A stretch of DNA of 56,463 nucleotides, taken from positions 1 through 56,463 of the forward strand of contig JABINZ010000139.1 in the NCBI GenBank assembly GCA_018698135.1. The letters run 5' to 3'. Source of the stretch: Bacteroidota bacterium (lineage in GTDB: Bacteria; Bacteroidota; Bacteroidia; CAILMK01; JAAYUY01). Each line of letters begins with the position of its first letter. Position 1 is the stretch's first letter. Below are positions 47,844-56,463 of the stretch, piece by piece. The position numbers were made by a program, and so were the translations under genes. Below the pieces are notes generated by a model. It had not been told where the DNA came from, searched no databases, and saw only the letters and a list, made by a program, of their open reading frames with translations.

Positions 47844-50800
47844 TTAATCAAATTGAATATCGAGAGCCAGTCCTTTAAGCTCATTAATCAAAACATTAAT
47901 TGATTCTGGAATTCCAGGTTCAGGAATAGGCTCACCTTTTACAATAGCCTCATACGTTTTAGCACGACCCACAATATCATCAGATTTTATGGTCAGTATC
48001 TCACGTAAAATATTAGACGCTCCAAATGCTTCAAGTGCCCAAACTTCCATTTCACCAAAACGCTGGCCTCCAAACTGTGACTTACCACCCAAAGGTTGTT
48101 GCGTTATTAATGAATATGGCCCGATTGAACGTGCATGCATTTTATCATCAACCATGTGAACCAATTTCAACATGTAAATTACTCCTACAGTTGTTGGCTG
48201 GTGGAAACGATCTCCTGTTAATCCATTGTATAAATAGGTCTTACCATACAAAGGAATCTTAGCATCGACCATGTATTTTTCAATCTGCTCTTCAGATGCA
48301 CCATCAAAAATTGGCGTGGCAAACTTGACACCCAATTCTTTTCCTGCCCATCCAAGGATAGATTCGTAAATTTGACCCAAGTTCATCCTTGAAGGCACAC
48401 CAAGTGGATTCAGTACGATATCTACCGGAGTTCCATCTTCTAGGAAAGGCATATCCTCTTCAGGAACAATCTTAGCAACAACACCTTTGTTTCCATGACG
48501 TCCGGCCATTTTATCCCCTACCTTCAGTTTACGTTTTTCAGCTACATAAACTTTAGCAAGCTTAACAACACCAGTTGGAAGTTCATCTCCAATAGTTAAA
48601 GCATATTGCTCACGTCTGAAAATTCCAATTTCTTCGTTGTGCTTCGCTTTGTAATTCTGAAGAATTCTCTTAACAAGATTATTCTTTTCTTCATTATTAC
48701 ACCATTTCTCAGGTCTTAATAAATTGAAATCTTCAATTTTAAGAAGCGATTTTTGTGTAAATCTATTTCCTCTTGGAATAATTACATCACTATACTCATT
48801 GACAACACCTCGTGAAGTTTCGCCAGCAAGAAGTTTTAATAATTTATCAATCAACAATTGTCTGAATGTTTCCAGATTTTTGCTATTCGATTTTTCAAGT
48901 TTGGTTAGTTCTTCTTTATTCTTGACTTTAAGCTCTTTATCTCGCTTAGCTCTTTCGAATAATTTTTTCTCAATAACTATACCTTTGGCTGAAGGAGGAA
49001 CACGTAATGAAACATCTTTTACATCACCTGCTTTATCTCCAAAAATAGCTTTCAAAAGTTTTTCCTCAGGAGAAGGCTCTGATTCACCCTTTGGTGTAAT
49101 CTTACCAATCAATATATCTCCTTCAATAACCTCTGCACCAATTCGGATTAAACCATTTTCATCCAGATTTCTGGTTGCTTCTTCACTAACGTTTGGAATA
49201 TCGGAAGTGTATTCTTCCATTCCACGTTTTGTGTCGCGAACATCCAGTTCATATTCTGTAACATGTATTGATGTATAATAATCTTCCTTTACTGTTTTTT
49301 CTGAAATAACAACAGCATCCTCAAAATTATAACCCTGCCAAGGCATAAAAGCAACCATCAAGTTTCGACCTAGTGCAATTTCTCCTTTTTCAGTGGAGAA
49401 ACCATCACACAATATCTGTCCTTTTTTAACCTTTTCGCCTTTTGCAACAATAGGTGTAATATTAATACAGGTATTTTGATTGGTACGTTTGAACTTAATT
49501 AATTTGTACTTTTTAACATCGCCATCAAAGTCAACAATTTTATCTTCTTCGCTTCTGTTATACTTTACAACAATTTCATTGGCATCAACATACTCAATAA
49601 CACCATCGTATTCGGCAATATAGAACATGCGTGAATCGTGTGCAAGCCTTTCTTCGATTCCTGTACCTACAATAGGCGATTCTGGACGAATTAAAGGAAC
49701 TGCCTGACGTTGCATGTTTGATCCCATCAAAGCTCTGTTTGCATCATCATGCTCAAGGAAAGGAATCAGTGAAGCAGCAATAGATACAATCTGATTCGGA
49801 GAAACATCCATGAAATGAATATTATCCGTATCAGTTATAACAAATTCACCACCTTCACGAGCTTTAACTTTATCATTCTGGAATTTTCCAGTTTTCATAT
49901 CCAAAGGTGCATTTGCCTGAGCAATAATATGCAAGTCTTCTTCTTCAGCAGATAAATACTCTACATTTTCTTTTCCTGACTTAACGATACTCTTTTCAAC
50001 TCTTTTATATGGTGTTTCAATGAAACCCATGCTGTTGATTTTTGCATAAACCGATAAGGTAGAGATAAGTCCAATATTCGGACCTTCAGGTGTTTCAATA
50101 GTACATAAACGGCCATAATGTGTATAGTGAACGTCACGTACCTCAAAACCAGCTCTTTCTCTTGACAAACCACCAGGGCCTAAAGCTGATAATCTCCTTT
50201 TATGAGTAACCTCTGCCAAAACATTGGTTTGATCCATAAATTGAGATAATTGGTTGGTTCCAAAGAAGGAATTTAAAACGGAAGTCAATGTTCTGGCGTT
50301 AACCAAATCAACTGGTTTAAACACCTCATTGTCTCGTACATTCATCTTTTCGCGAATAGTACGAGCCATTCTGGATAATCCAACTCCAAACTGAGAATAC
50401 AGTTGCTCTCCAACTGTTTTAACCCTTCTGTTACTCAAATGGTCAATATCATCGACATCTTGCTTAGAATTACTAAGTAAAATCAGATATTTGATAATCT
50501 GAATAATATCTTCTTGTGTCAGAACTTTCGTTTCCTCATCAGTGTTGAGGTTTAACTTTTTGTTCAGTCTATAACGCCCTACATCTCCGAGGTCATAACG
50601 CTTATCTGAAAAGAACAGCTTTTCAATAATTCCACGGGCAGTTTCTTCATCCGGTGGATCAGCATTACGCAATTGTCGGTAGATATATTCTAACGCTTCT
50701 TTTCCTGTGTTCGATGGATCTTTCTGCAGTGTATTGTAGATAATCTCATACTCATGCGTATTGGTATTTTCTTTATGCAGAATAACCACTTTTGCATTTG

Positions 50801-51656
50801 CATTTAAGATTAAGTCAATATGTTCATCCTGAATGATGGTATCACGTTCAAGAATAATCTCATTTCTTTCAATAGAAACAACTTCTCCAGTGTCTTCATC
50901 AACAAAATCCTCAACCCACTTACGCAATACACGTGCAGCGAGTCTGCGACCGATGATTTTTTTCAGTTCTGTTTTTTTAACCTTTACTTCTTCAGCTAGG
51001 TTAAACAGTTCCAAAATATCTTTGTCAGTTTCGTAACCAATGGCACGTAACAAAGTAGTTACTGGGAACTTCTTCTTGCGATCGATGTAAGCAAACATAA
51101 CGTTGTTTACATCTGTAGCAAATTCCATCCAACTACCTTTAAACGGTATTACCCTGGCTGAATAAAGCTTCACACCACTAGTATGATAACTCTGACTAAA
51201 GAATACTCCTGGCGATCTGTGTAATTGAGAAACAATTACTCTTTCCGCACCATTAATAACAAAAGATCCTCTTACGGTCATGTATGGAATGGTTCCTAAA
51301 TACACATCCTGAACAGTGGTTTCGAATTCCTCGTGTTCTTCATCGGTACAATATAGCTTCAGGCGAGCCTTTAATGCTACACTATAGGTCAAACCTCTTT
51401 CAATGCATTCTTCAATAGAATACTTCGGAGGATCGATAAAATAGTCGAGAAATTCCAATACAAAAATTCCCCTGGAATCAGTTATAGGGTAATTTTCCTG
51501 AAAAACTTTATATAAGTTCTCTTCTTTCTTCTCATCCGATAATGTTTCAATCTGGAAGAAGTCCTGAAAAGACTTTAACTGTATTTCAAGAAAATCTGGA
51601 TATGGAATGGGACTTTCTATAGTCCCGAAATTGATACGTTTATTATTCTCTTTCAA
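47844..51656 (-). CDS. rpoB: RNA polymerase beta subunit, TTG start
   Basis: Catalytic partner of beta'. The 1270-residue protein has fork-loop and rifampicin-region residues at 466-496, with Asp475, His485, Arg488 and Ser490 matching E. coli Asp516, His526, Arg529 and Ser531, and the later [12 protein letters not shown] motif. Differences from E. coli in this region are Val479 for Pro520 and Ala481 for Ser522. The start appears to be TTG at 51656: a stop codon lies three codons upstream and no ATG occurs before residue 126. A 15-bp hairpin lies 42-76 bp upstream. Confidence 0.97.
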   Translation of the reverse strand: MKENNKRINFGTIESPIPYPDFLEIQLKSFQDFFQIETLSDEKKEENLYKVFQENYPITDSRGIFVLEFLDYFIDPPKYSIEECIERGLTYSVALKARLKLYCTDEEHEEFETTVQDVYLGTIPYMTVRGSFVINGAERVIVSQLHRSPGVFFSQSYHTSGVKLYSARVIPFKGSWMEFATDVNNVMFAYIDRKKKFPVTTLLRAIGYETDKDILELFNLAEEVKVKKTELKKIIGRRLAARVLRKWVEDFVDEDTGEVVSIERNEIILERDTIIQDEHIDLILNANAKVVILHKENTNTHEYEIIYNTLQKDPSNTGKEALEYIYRQLRNADPPDEETARGIIEKLFFSDKRYDLGDVGRYRLNKKLNLNTDEETKVLTQEDIIQIIKYLILLSNSKQDVDDIDHLSNRRVKTVGEQLYSQFGVGLSRMARTIREKMNVRDNEVFKPVDLVNARTLTSVLNSFFGTNQLSQFMDQTNVLAEVTHKRRLSALGPGGLSRERAGFEVRDVHYTHYGRLCTIETPEGPNIGLISTLSVYAKINSMGFIETPYKRVEKSIVKSGKENVEYLSAEEEDLHIIAQANAPLDMKTGKFQNDKVKAREGGEFVITDTDNIHFMDVSPNQIVSIAASLIPFLEHDDANRALMGSNMQRQAVPLIRPESPIVGTGIEERLAHDSRMFYIAEYDGVIEYVDANEIVVKYNRSEEDKIVDFDGDVKKYKLIKFKRTNQNTCINITPIVAKGEKVKKGQILCDGFSTEKGEIALGRNLMVAFMPWQGYNFEDAVVISEKTVKEDYYTSIHVTEYELDVRDTKRGMEEYTSDIPNVSEEATRNLDENGLIRIGAEVIEGDILIGKITPKGESEPSPEEKLLKAIFGDKAGDVKDVSLRVPPSAKGIVIEKKLFERAKRDKELKVKNKEELTKLEKSNSKNLETFRQLLIDKLLKLLAGETSRGVVNEYSDVIIPRGNRFTQKSLLKIEDFNLLRPEKWCNNEEKNNLVKRILQNYKAKHNEEIGIFRREQYALTIGDELPTGVVKLAKVYVAEKRKLKVGDKMAGRHGNKGVVAKIVPEEDMPFLEDGTPVDIVLNPLGVPSRMNLGQIYESILGWAGKELGVKFATPIFDGASEEQIEKYMVDAKIPLYGKTYLYNGLTGDRFHQPTTVGVIYMLKLVHMVDDKMHARSIGPYSLITQQPLGGKSQFGGQRFGEMEVWALEAFGASNILREILTIKSDDIVGRAKTYEAIVKGEPIPEPGIPESINVLINELKGLALDIQFD

Positions 51657-51697
51657 GACAAATCAATTTAATGAATTTTGATGCTCAATAGATAAAG

Positions 51698-51732
51698 CAT
51701 ACCTTTTACTGTAAAAAACAGTAAAAGGTATG
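51698..51732 (-). promoter_or_regulatory. Perfect 15-bp hairpin between rplL and rpoB
   Basis: CATACCTTTTACTGT at 51698-51712 is the exact reverse complement of 51718-51732, with a 5-nt A/U loop. The transcript-strand sequence after the stem has no U-run, so it is not a standard terminator. An attenuator or an RNase processing site between the L10-L12 and rpoBC messages is likely, as in Escherichia coli, where both occur in this gap. Confidence 0.7.
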
Positions 51733-51774
51733 TAATGTAGGGCTAATATGTTTGCCAGAACAAAAGTCACTTAA

Positions 51775-52155
51775 TTACTTAAGTTCAACTTCTGCACCTA
51801 CTTCTTCTAATCTGGACTTGAAACTTTCAGCTTCTTCTTTAGAAACACCTTCTTTAACTGCTTTAGGTGCTGAATCTACTATTTCTTTTGCTTCTTTGAG
51901 GCCTAAACCTGTGATGTCTTTAACTACTTTAACTACCTGAAGTTTTTGTCCTCCAGCAGCTTTAAGCACTACATCAAATTCGGTTTGCTCTTCAACTTCA
52001 GCGCCATCACCTGCGCCAGCTCCCGGTGCGGCTATAGCTACAGCTGCTGCTGCAGGCTCTATTCCGTACTCGTCTTTTAGTAAACCTGTCAATTCATTTA
52101 CTTCCTTTACTGTAAGATTTACTAGCTCTTCGGCTATTGCCTTAATATCTGCCAT
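51775..52155 (-). CDS. rplL: Ribosomal protein bL12 (L7/L12)
   Basis: Stalk protein that recruits GTPase factors, 126 aa. An N-terminal dimerisation part (1-35) is followed by an Ala/Gly-rich hinge (about 36-52) and the factor-binding C-terminal domain with [24 protein letters not shown] sequence. It is 41 bp after rplJ; the hairpin at 51698-51732 follows. Confidence 0.98.
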   Translation of the reverse strand: MADIKAIAEELVNLTVKEVNELTGLLKDEYGIEPAAAAVAIAAPGAGAGDGAEVEEQTEFDVVLKAAGGQKLQVVKVVKDITGLGLKEAKEIVDSAPKAVKEGVSKEEAESFKSRLEEVGAEVELK

Positions 52156-52196
52156 TATACCAATTTTTAGTGGTGTTTATTAAATTACTTAATTAA

Positions 52197-52715
52197 TTAT
52201 TCTTTTTCTGATAACGTTTTTAGAACACCGGTTATATTATTTTTACCGCTATTCAAAGCACCAATCAGATTGTGCATTGGAGAACTCAGTAATGCCAATA
52301 CATCAGCAATTAATTCATCGCGTGACTTCAGATTAACTAAAGCATCGAGTTTATCATCACCAATATAAATGCAATCTTCCACATAAGCAGCCTTTAACAA
52401 TGGTTTTTTATGTGTTCTTCTGAATTCCTTAATCAGTTTAGCAGGAGCATTAATACTCTCAGCAAACATCAAAGAAGATGGTCCTTTTAATGAGTCTAAC
52501 AATTCTTCGTCAGTAAATCCTATTTTCTCCAAGGCTTTTCTGATAAATGTATTTTTAGAAACACTTAGTTCAATCCCTTTTTTCTGGCATAGCTTCCTCA
52601 GCTCAGTTGTTTGATTAACTGTTAAATCGGAAACATCGGCCAAATAGAAGTTGCCACTAGCTTTAACTCGCTCACTAATCCGTTCTACTAACTCTATTTT
52701 CTCTTCTCTTTTCAT
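52197..52715 (-). CDS. rplJ: Ribosomal protein uL10
   Basis: Stalk base that binds 23S rRNA and L12 dimers, 172 aa, with NFYLADVSDLTVNQTTELRK and SKNTFIRKAL in the RNA-binding half and a helical L12-binding C terminus. Only 8 bp separate it from rplA, so there is no long L10 autoregulatory leader of the Escherichia coli type. Confidence 0.97.
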   Translation of the reverse strand: MKREEKIELVERISERVKASGNFYLADVSDLTVNQTTELRKLCQKKGIELSVSKNTFIRKALEKIGFTDEELLDSLKGPSSLMFAESINAPAKLIKEFRRTHKKPLLKAAYVEDCIYIGDDKLDALVNLKSRDELIADVLALLSSPMHNLIGALNSGKNNITGVLKTLSEKE

Positions 52716-52723
52716 GTCGTTGT

Positions 52724-53419
52724 TTATAATCCGGGAACAGATTTAATGTCAATATCAATGCCCGGGCTCATCGTACTTGAAATCGTGACGCCCTTGAAAT
52801 AGGTACCTTTTGCTGAAGCTGGACGAAGTTTATTAATTACGCGTAATAACTCTGCGCAATTTTCACTTATTTGAATTGCTTCAAAAGAGGCTCTTGCGAT
52901 AGGCGTATGAATAATACCAAACTTATCTACCTTGAAGTCTATTTTTCCACTTTTCACTTCTTTCACAGCTTTAGGGATATCAGTTGTAACTGTACCTGCT
53001 TTTGGATTGGGCATCAAACCCCTCGGTCCCAAAACTTTTCCATATCGACCTAATTTCGGCATTACATCAGGACTAGTGATAATTGTATCAATATCGGTCC
53101 ATCCTCCTTTGATTTTTTCAAGATATTCATCTAAACCGGCATAGTCAGCGCCTGCTTCAATAGCGGCATCAACTATTTCGGGATTACAAAGGACCAGAAC
53201 TTTCAATTCTTTACCAGTACCATGAGGAAGCGTTGCAATACCTCTCACCATTTGATTGGCTTTCTTAGGATCGACTCCTAATCTGACATCCATATCTACG
53301 GATGCATCAAATTTCGTAAAAGTAACATCTTTTACTAATTGTGACGCTTCTTTAAGATCATATAACTTCTCTGCTTCTATTTTAGCAGCAGATGCTTTTG
53401 TGTTTTTTGTAAGTTTCAC
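52724..53419 (-). CDS. rplA: Ribosomal protein uL1, GTG start
   Basis: L1-stalk protein that moves E-site tRNA, 231 aa. The conserved block [20 protein letters not shown] is complete. The start is GTG at 53419 ([10 protein letters not shown] as translated); no in-frame ATG is seen between it and the rplK stop. In other bacteria L1 represses the L11 operon by binding near rplK; I cannot identify that site in the 5-bp gap before rplK. Confidence 0.95.
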   Translation of the reverse strand: MKLTKNTKASAAKIEAEKLYDLKEASQLVKDVTFTKFDASVDMDVRLGVDPKKANQMVRGIATLPHGTGKELKVLVLCNPEIVDAAIEAGADYAGLDEYLEKIKGGWTDIDTIITSPDVMPKLGRYGKVLGPRGLMPNPKAGTVTTDIPKAVKEVKSGKIDFKVDKFGIIHTPIARASFEAIQISENCAELLRVINKLRPASAKGTYFKGVTISSTMSPGIDIDIKSVPGL

Positions 53420-53430
53420 AGCCTTATTTT

Positions 53431-53874
53431 TTAATTTTCCCAGGGAGCTTTCCCTTTTACAGTAACCCCTAAACTTCTAGCCGTACCGGCTACCATTCTC
53501 ATTGCTGATTCAACTTTTTCAGTATTCAAATCAGGTATCTTGCTTTCAGCAATTCCCTTAATTTGATCCCAGCTAATGCTACCAACTTTGGCTCTGTTTG
53601 ACTCAGGAGAACCTTTCTTTAATTTGGTAACTTCTAATATTTGTGCTGCAGCAGGAGGTGTTTTGATCTCAAAACTAAATGATTTGTCTCCATATACAGA
53701 AATCACCACAGGAACTAATTTCCCTGCCATAGCCTGAGTTCTGGCATTAAACTGCTTGCAAAACTCCATAATATTCACACCTTTAGAACCCAATGCTGGG
53801 CCAACCGGTGGAGATGGGTTAGCAGCTCCTCCTCTTATCTGAAGCTTAATAAAGCCTGTTACTTCTTTTGCCAT
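53431..53874 (-). CDS. rplK: Ribosomal protein uL11
   Basis: Forms the GTPase-associated centre with 23S rRNA, 147 aa. The proline-rich [20 protein letters not shown] is present and the C-terminal domain ends [15 protein letters not shown] at 53874 is chosen because it clears the nusG stop and gives the standard [13 protein letters not shown] opening. Confidence 0.97.
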   Translation of the reverse strand: MAKEVTGFIKLQIRGGAANPSPPVGPALGSKGVNIMEFCKQFNARTQAMAGKLVPVVISVYGDKSFSFEIKTPPAAAQILEVTKLKKGSPESNRAKVGSISWDQIKGIAESKIPDLNTEKVESAMRMVAGTARSLGVTVKGKAPWEN

Positions 53875-53878
53875 AAAA

Positions 53879-54415
53879 TTAACCTTTTTCAACCTGCATG
53901 TAATTCAACTCTACAGGTGTTCTCCTTCCAAATATTTTAACTACTACCTTAAGTTTTTTCTTCTCTTCGTTGATTTCTTCAATAATTCCATTAAAGCCAG
54001 TGAATGGTCCATCAATAATTTTGACAGGTTCACCAACCAAAAATGGAACTTCAATTTGCTCGCCCATATCAGTAGCTTGCTCAATCTTACCCAATATGCG
54101 ATTAATTTCTGCCTGCCTTAGTGGCACAGCTCCATCTTTCGAACCCAAGAAATCAAATACTCCGGTTACATTTCTTATTGCATGCTGAACTTCGCTTTGA
54201 AGTCGGGCTTCAATAATGACATAACCAGGATAAAAATTCTTTTCTTTCGTAACTTTTTTCCCATTTTTCAATTGAACTACCTTTTCAACAGGCACCAATA
54301 TTTGCCTGACCATATGCTGAAGATTACTTTTTTCGATCTCGAACAAAATATGCTCTCTGATCTTAATTTCTCTTCCGCTGATCACTCTAACTACGTAATA
54401 CTTAAAGTCAGACAT
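53879..54415 (-). CDS. nusG: Transcription antitermination factor NusG
   Basis: Binds the polymerase clamp and couples it to the ribosome or Rho. The 178-residue protein has the NGN domain (about 1-115, with [12 protein letters not shown]) and a C-terminal KOW domain with [20 protein letters not shown]. It lies between secE and rplK as in most bacteria. Confidence 0.97.
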   Translation of the reverse strand: MSDFKYYVVRVISGREIKIREHILFEIEKSNLQHMVRQILVPVEKVVQLKNGKKVTKEKNFYPGYVIIEARLQSEVQHAIRNVTGVFDFLGSKDGAVPLRQAEINRILGKIEQATDMGEQIEVPFLVGEPVKIIDGPFTGFNGIIEEINEEKKKLKVVVKIFGRRTPVELNYMQVEKG

Positions 54416-54424
54416 TTTTGATTT

Positions 54425-54622
54425 TTATTGAAAAAGCTCGTAAAAAATTTCGAAAAGGTTCTTAAAAACCGAATCCATGACAAAAACGATCAAGGCAAAA
54501 ATCAATGATGTAACCAATGTAATTACAGCACTTGATTGCAATTCTTCCCACGTAGGCCAAGTTACTTTGTGAACTAATTCATCCACTGTAACTACTAATG
54601 CATTTTTAATTCTTAAGAACAT
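54425..54622 (-). CDS. secE: Preprotein translocase subunit SecE, short form
   Basis: Clamps SecY in the translocon. At 65 residues it is the minimal one-helix form: an amphipathic stretch ELVHKVTWPTWEELQ followed by one transmembrane helix (about 27-47). The longer open frame upstream runs into tRNA-Trp and is not coding; the ATG at 54622 fits the family. nusG follows after 9 bp. Confidence 0.93.
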   Translation of the reverse strand: MFLRIKNALVVTVDELVHKVTWPTWEELQSSAVITLVTSLIFALIVFVMDSVFKNLFEIFYELFQ

Positions 54623-54639
54623 AATATTAACTCCTAAAG

Positions 54640-54712
54640 CACGGGTGGAGAGAGTCGAACTCCCAGCCTTTGGTTTTGGAGACCAATGCTCTGCCAATTG
54701 AGCTACACCCGT
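54640..54712 (-). tRNA. tRNA-Trp (anticodon CCA)
   Basis: Acceptor ACGGGTG pairs with CACCCGT, the D arm follows TA-GCTC, anticodon stem TTGGT/ACCAA encloses loop CTCCAAA (anticodon CCA), and T arm GGGAG-TTCGACT-CTCTC is present. Discriminator G. It lies between tuf and secE, the usual place for tRNA-Trp in this gene order, so it is excised from a mixed transcript. Confidence 0.95.
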
Positions 54713-54737
54713 GTCCTTTAATGATTACGGAAACTAA

Positions 54738-55925
54738 CTATTCAACTATTTCTGTTACCTGACCAGCACCAATAGTACGTCCACCTTCGCGAATAGCGAA
54801 ACGTAAACCTTTATCCATAGCAACTGGCATAATAAGTTCAACAGAAATTGTGATGTTATCACCTGGCATTACCATTTCAACACCCTCTGGTAAATGAACA
54901 ACACCTGTTACGTCAGTTGTTCTCAGATAGAATTGTGGACGGTAATTGGTGAAGAATGGAGTATGACGTCCACCTTCTTCTTTCTTCAGGATATAAACTT
55001 CACCCTTGAATTTGGTATGTGGTGTTATAGAACCTGGAGCTGCGATAACCATACCTCTTTTGATTTCATCTTTATCGATTCCTCTAAGAAGTAAACCGGC
55101 ATTATCACCAGCTTCACCGCGATCCAATAATTTTCTAAACATTTCAACACCTGTACAAGTTGTTTCAAGTGGTTTGTCCATAAAGCCAACGATTTGAATT
55201 TTTTCGCCAACATTTACAACACCTCTTTCAATTCTACCTGTAGCAACAGTACCTCTTCCTGTAATGGAGAACACATCTTCAATAGGCATTAAGAAAGGCT
55301 TGTCAATAGCACGTGGAGGAACAGGAATGTATGAATCCACTGCAGCCATCAGTTCAAGAACTTTCTCAACCCACTTTGGCTCATTATTTAATCCACCTAA
55401 TGCTGAACCCTGAATAATAGGTGTATTATCACCATCAAACTCATAAAATGTAAGGAGATCTCTGATTTCCATATCTACAAGTTCGAGTAATTCTTCATCA
55501 TCAACCATATCCACTTTATTCATGAATACAACTAATTCAGGAACACCAACCTGACGTGCTAAAAGGATATGCTCTCTAGTTTGAGGCATAGGTCCATCAG
55601 TAGCAGCAACAACAAGGATAGCACCGTCCATTTGGGCAGCACCAGTAACCATGTTTTTAACGTAGTCAGCGTGACCTGGACAGTCAACGTGAGCATAATG
55701 TCTGTTTGCAGTAGCATATTCAACGTGAGCTGTGTTGATAGTGATACCTCTCTCTTTTTCTTCCGGAGCATTGTCAATTGAATCGAATGACCTAAACTCA
55801 GCACCACCTGCTTCTGCTAAAATCATTGTAATAGCAGCAGTTAATGTAGTTTTTCCATGGTCAACGTGTCCGATGGTACCAATATTAACATGTGGTTTAC
55901 CCCGTTCAAACTTTTCTTTTGCCAT
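54738..55925 (-). CDS. tuf: Elongation factor Tu
   Basis: Delivers aminoacyl-tRNA to the ribosome. The 395-residue protein has G1 GHVDHGKT at 19-26, switch [15 protein letters not shown]3 DCPGHADY, G4 NKVD, and an intact [13 protein letters not shown] in domain II. It lies in a tRNA-tuf-tRNA-secE run. No second tuf copy follows fusA, unlike in Escherichia coli. Confidence 0.98.
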   Translation of the reverse strand: MAKEKFERGKPHVNIGTIGHVDHGKTTLTAAITMILAEAGGAEFRSFDSIDNAPEEKERGITINTAHVEYATANRHYAHVDCPGHADYVKNMVTGAAQMDGAILVVAATDGPMPQTREHILLARQVGVPELVVFMNKVDMVDDEELLELVDMEIRDLLTFYEFDGDNTPIIQGSALGGLNNEPKWVEKVLELMAAVDSYIPVPPRAIDKPFLMPIEDVFSITGRGTVATGRIERGVVNVGEKIQIVGFMDKPLETTCTGVEMFRKLLDRGEAGDNAGLLLRGIDKDEIKRGMVIAAPGSITPHTKFKGEVYILKKEEGGRHTPFFTNYRPQFYLRTTDVTGVVHLPEGVEMVMPGDNITISVELIMPVAMDKGLRFAIREGGRTIGAGQVTEIVE

Positions 55926-55968
55926 AATTTACTTCTTATATTATTTACGAATCATTAAATACAAAACG

Positions 55969-56041
55969 AGCCAATGACGGGACTTGAACCCGTGACCTCG
56001 TCCTTACCAAGGACGCGCTCTGCCATCTGAGCTACATCGGC
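55969..56041 (-). tRNA. tRNA-Thr (anticodon GGU)
   Basis: Acceptor GCCGATG pairs with CATTGGC (one G-U), anticodon stem CGTCC/GGACG encloses TTGGTAA (anticodon GGT), and a T arm with GTTCAAGTC is present. It is 43 bp upstream of tuf. Confidence 0.95.
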
Positions 56042-56081
56042 AAATGCTGTTTGTAGCCCAAACCGCCTCAAACAACGATTG

Positions 56082-56154
56082 AGCGGGAGACGAGGTTCGA
56101 ACCCGCGACCTGCAGCTTGGAAGGCTGCCGCTCTACCAGCTGAGCTACTCCCGC
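56082..56154 (-). tRNA. tRNA-Gly (anticodon UCC)
   Basis: Acceptor GCGGGAG pairs perfectly with CTCCCGC, anticodon stem GCAGC/GCTGC encloses CTTCCAA (anticodon TCC), and T-loop TTCGAAC is present. It is 40 bp from tRNA-Thr and 212 bp from tRNA-Tyr; the latter gap holds a repeat array. Confidence 0.95.
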
Positions 56155-56220
56155 ATAGTGCACCGAAGCCTTGGATAAGGTACAAAATGCACCAACCTTG
56201 TCAACGATACTAATTTCCTT

Positions 56221-56366
56221 GCCTAGGCTTGGAAAACTAACGACTTTCTTAGCAAAAGCTATGAAAGTAAATGACCATCTTGGCCTAAGCCTTGAAAGTC
56301 AATGACTCCCTCTGCCAAGGCTGGGGAAGTCAATGATCATCTATGCCAAGGCTTCGATGATCGATG
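56221..56366 (-). repeat. Degenerate 31-bp tandem repeat in the tRNA-Tyr/tRNA-Gly spacer
   Basis: Four contiguous 31-bp units start at 56221, 56252, 56283 and 56314, and a fifth, partial one at 56345 runs to the 3' end of tRNA-Tyr. Each begins with GC and a short dyad (GCCTAGGC, GCAAAAGC, GCCTAAGCC, GCCAAGGC) followed by a core near GAAAGTCAATGAC. Adjacent units agree at about 20 of 31 positions. A weak sixth unit may lie at 56189-56220. The units are adjacent with no unique spacers, so this is not CRISPR. Confidence 0.7.
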
Positions 56367-56449
56367 TGGGGAGAGGAGGATTCGAACCTCCGAAGGCGTA
56401 CGCCAACAGATTTACAGTCTGCCCCATTTGGCCACTCTGGAATCTCCCC
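56367..56449 (-). tRNA. tRNA-Tyr (anticodon GUA)
   Basis: Class II tRNA: acceptor GGGGAGA with TCTCCCC, anticodon loop CTGTAAA (anticodon GTA), a variable arm GGCGTACGCC and T arm GGAGG-TTCGAAT-CCTCC. First tRNA of the Tyr-Gly-Thr-tuf run inside the window; its promoter lies beyond the right edge. Confidence 0.95.
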
Positions 56450-56463
56450 AAACTATTATAAAT

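Noticed and set aside
48724-49278. 184-residue + strand frame inside rpoB
   Set aside because: Fully antisense to conserved rpoB coding sequence, low-complexity Ser/Leu composition, and no promoter or family match seen.
47844-51656. Thr519 of RpoB as a rifampicin-resistance change
   Set aside because: Careful alignment puts it at Escherichia coli Pro560; the known Pro564 position is still Pro (Pro523) here.
51698-51732. Intrinsic terminator after rplL
   Set aside because: The stem is perfect but no U-run follows on the transcript strand, and rpoB follows without a convincing new promoter. Kept as a regulatory hairpin.
54623-54697. Longer SecE N terminus
   Set aside because: The 25 extra residues would be encoded largely by tRNA-Trp, which folds well; SecE of 65 aa from ATG 54622 is normal.
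55955-56185. 76-residue frame upstream of tuf
   Set aside because: It is read through tRNA-Thr and tRNA-Gly; the sequence is explained by the tRNA genes.
56221-56366. CRISPR array
   Set aside because: Units are contiguous 31-bp degenerate repeats without alternating unique spacers, and no cas genes are present; the location is a tRNA operon spacer.

Overview
The window looks like a chromosomal core region of an AT-rich member of the Bacteroidota, probably Bacteroidales or Marinilabiliales; the order is an inference from gene content and is not certain. The signs are gene blocks typical of that phylum (tig-clpP-clpX; nadK, DUF6089 genes, uppS, bamA, two ompH, murI; rpoC followed by a DUF3467 gene; rpsL-rpsG-fusA joined directly to the S10 cluster), promoter-like TAnnTTTG boxes in front of many genes, start regions that are A-rich and generally lack a Shine-Dalgarno sequence, and signal peptides ending in xAQ. 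There are no rRNA genes, insertion sequences, prophage genes or CRISPR arrays.

Left part (1-26 kb). A PAP2 phosphatase is cut by the left edge. Next come phosphoglucosamine mutase, tRNA-Leu and the proteostasis operon tig-clpP-clpX on the + strand. Facing it on the - strand is an envelope-building block: nadK, four tandem DUF6089 outer-membrane proteins, uppS (lipid carrier synthesis), bamA (outer-membrane protein insertion), two OmpH/Skp-like chaperones and murI (D-glutamate for peptidoglycan). Divergent from nadK is a two-gene acyltransferase pair that resembles the glycine-lipid genes glsA and glsB. Then follow cvpA-yqeY, glutamate dehydrogenase with its own promoter and terminator, a TPR protein coupled to a large GH3/beta-lactamase-fold fusion enzyme, a two-repeat lipoprotein and a small TerB-like protein.

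Right part (26-56.5 kb). Everything is on the - strand and is read right to left: tRNA-Tyr, tRNA-Gly, tRNA-Thr, tuf, tRNA-Trp, secE, nusG, rplK, rplA, rplJ, rplL, rpoB, rpoC, a DUF3467 gene, rpsL, rpsG, fusA and the complete S10-spc-alpha cluster to rplQ, closed by a strong hairpin terminator. It supplies core RNA polymerase, elongation factors, the SecYE translocon and about thirty ribosomal proteins. The usual map gene between secY and infA is absent.

The most unusual items are the four-fold DUF6089 array with a shared Cys-x-x-aromatic C terminus; a 31-bp degenerate tandem repeat, bracketed by an 11-nt inverted repeat, in the tRNA-Tyr/tRNA-Gly spacer; a perfect 15-bp hairpin between rplL and rpoB; the apparent TTG start of rpoB; and a Lys/Glu tail that nearly doubles ribosomal protein L17. 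I found no clear new defence or mobile system.
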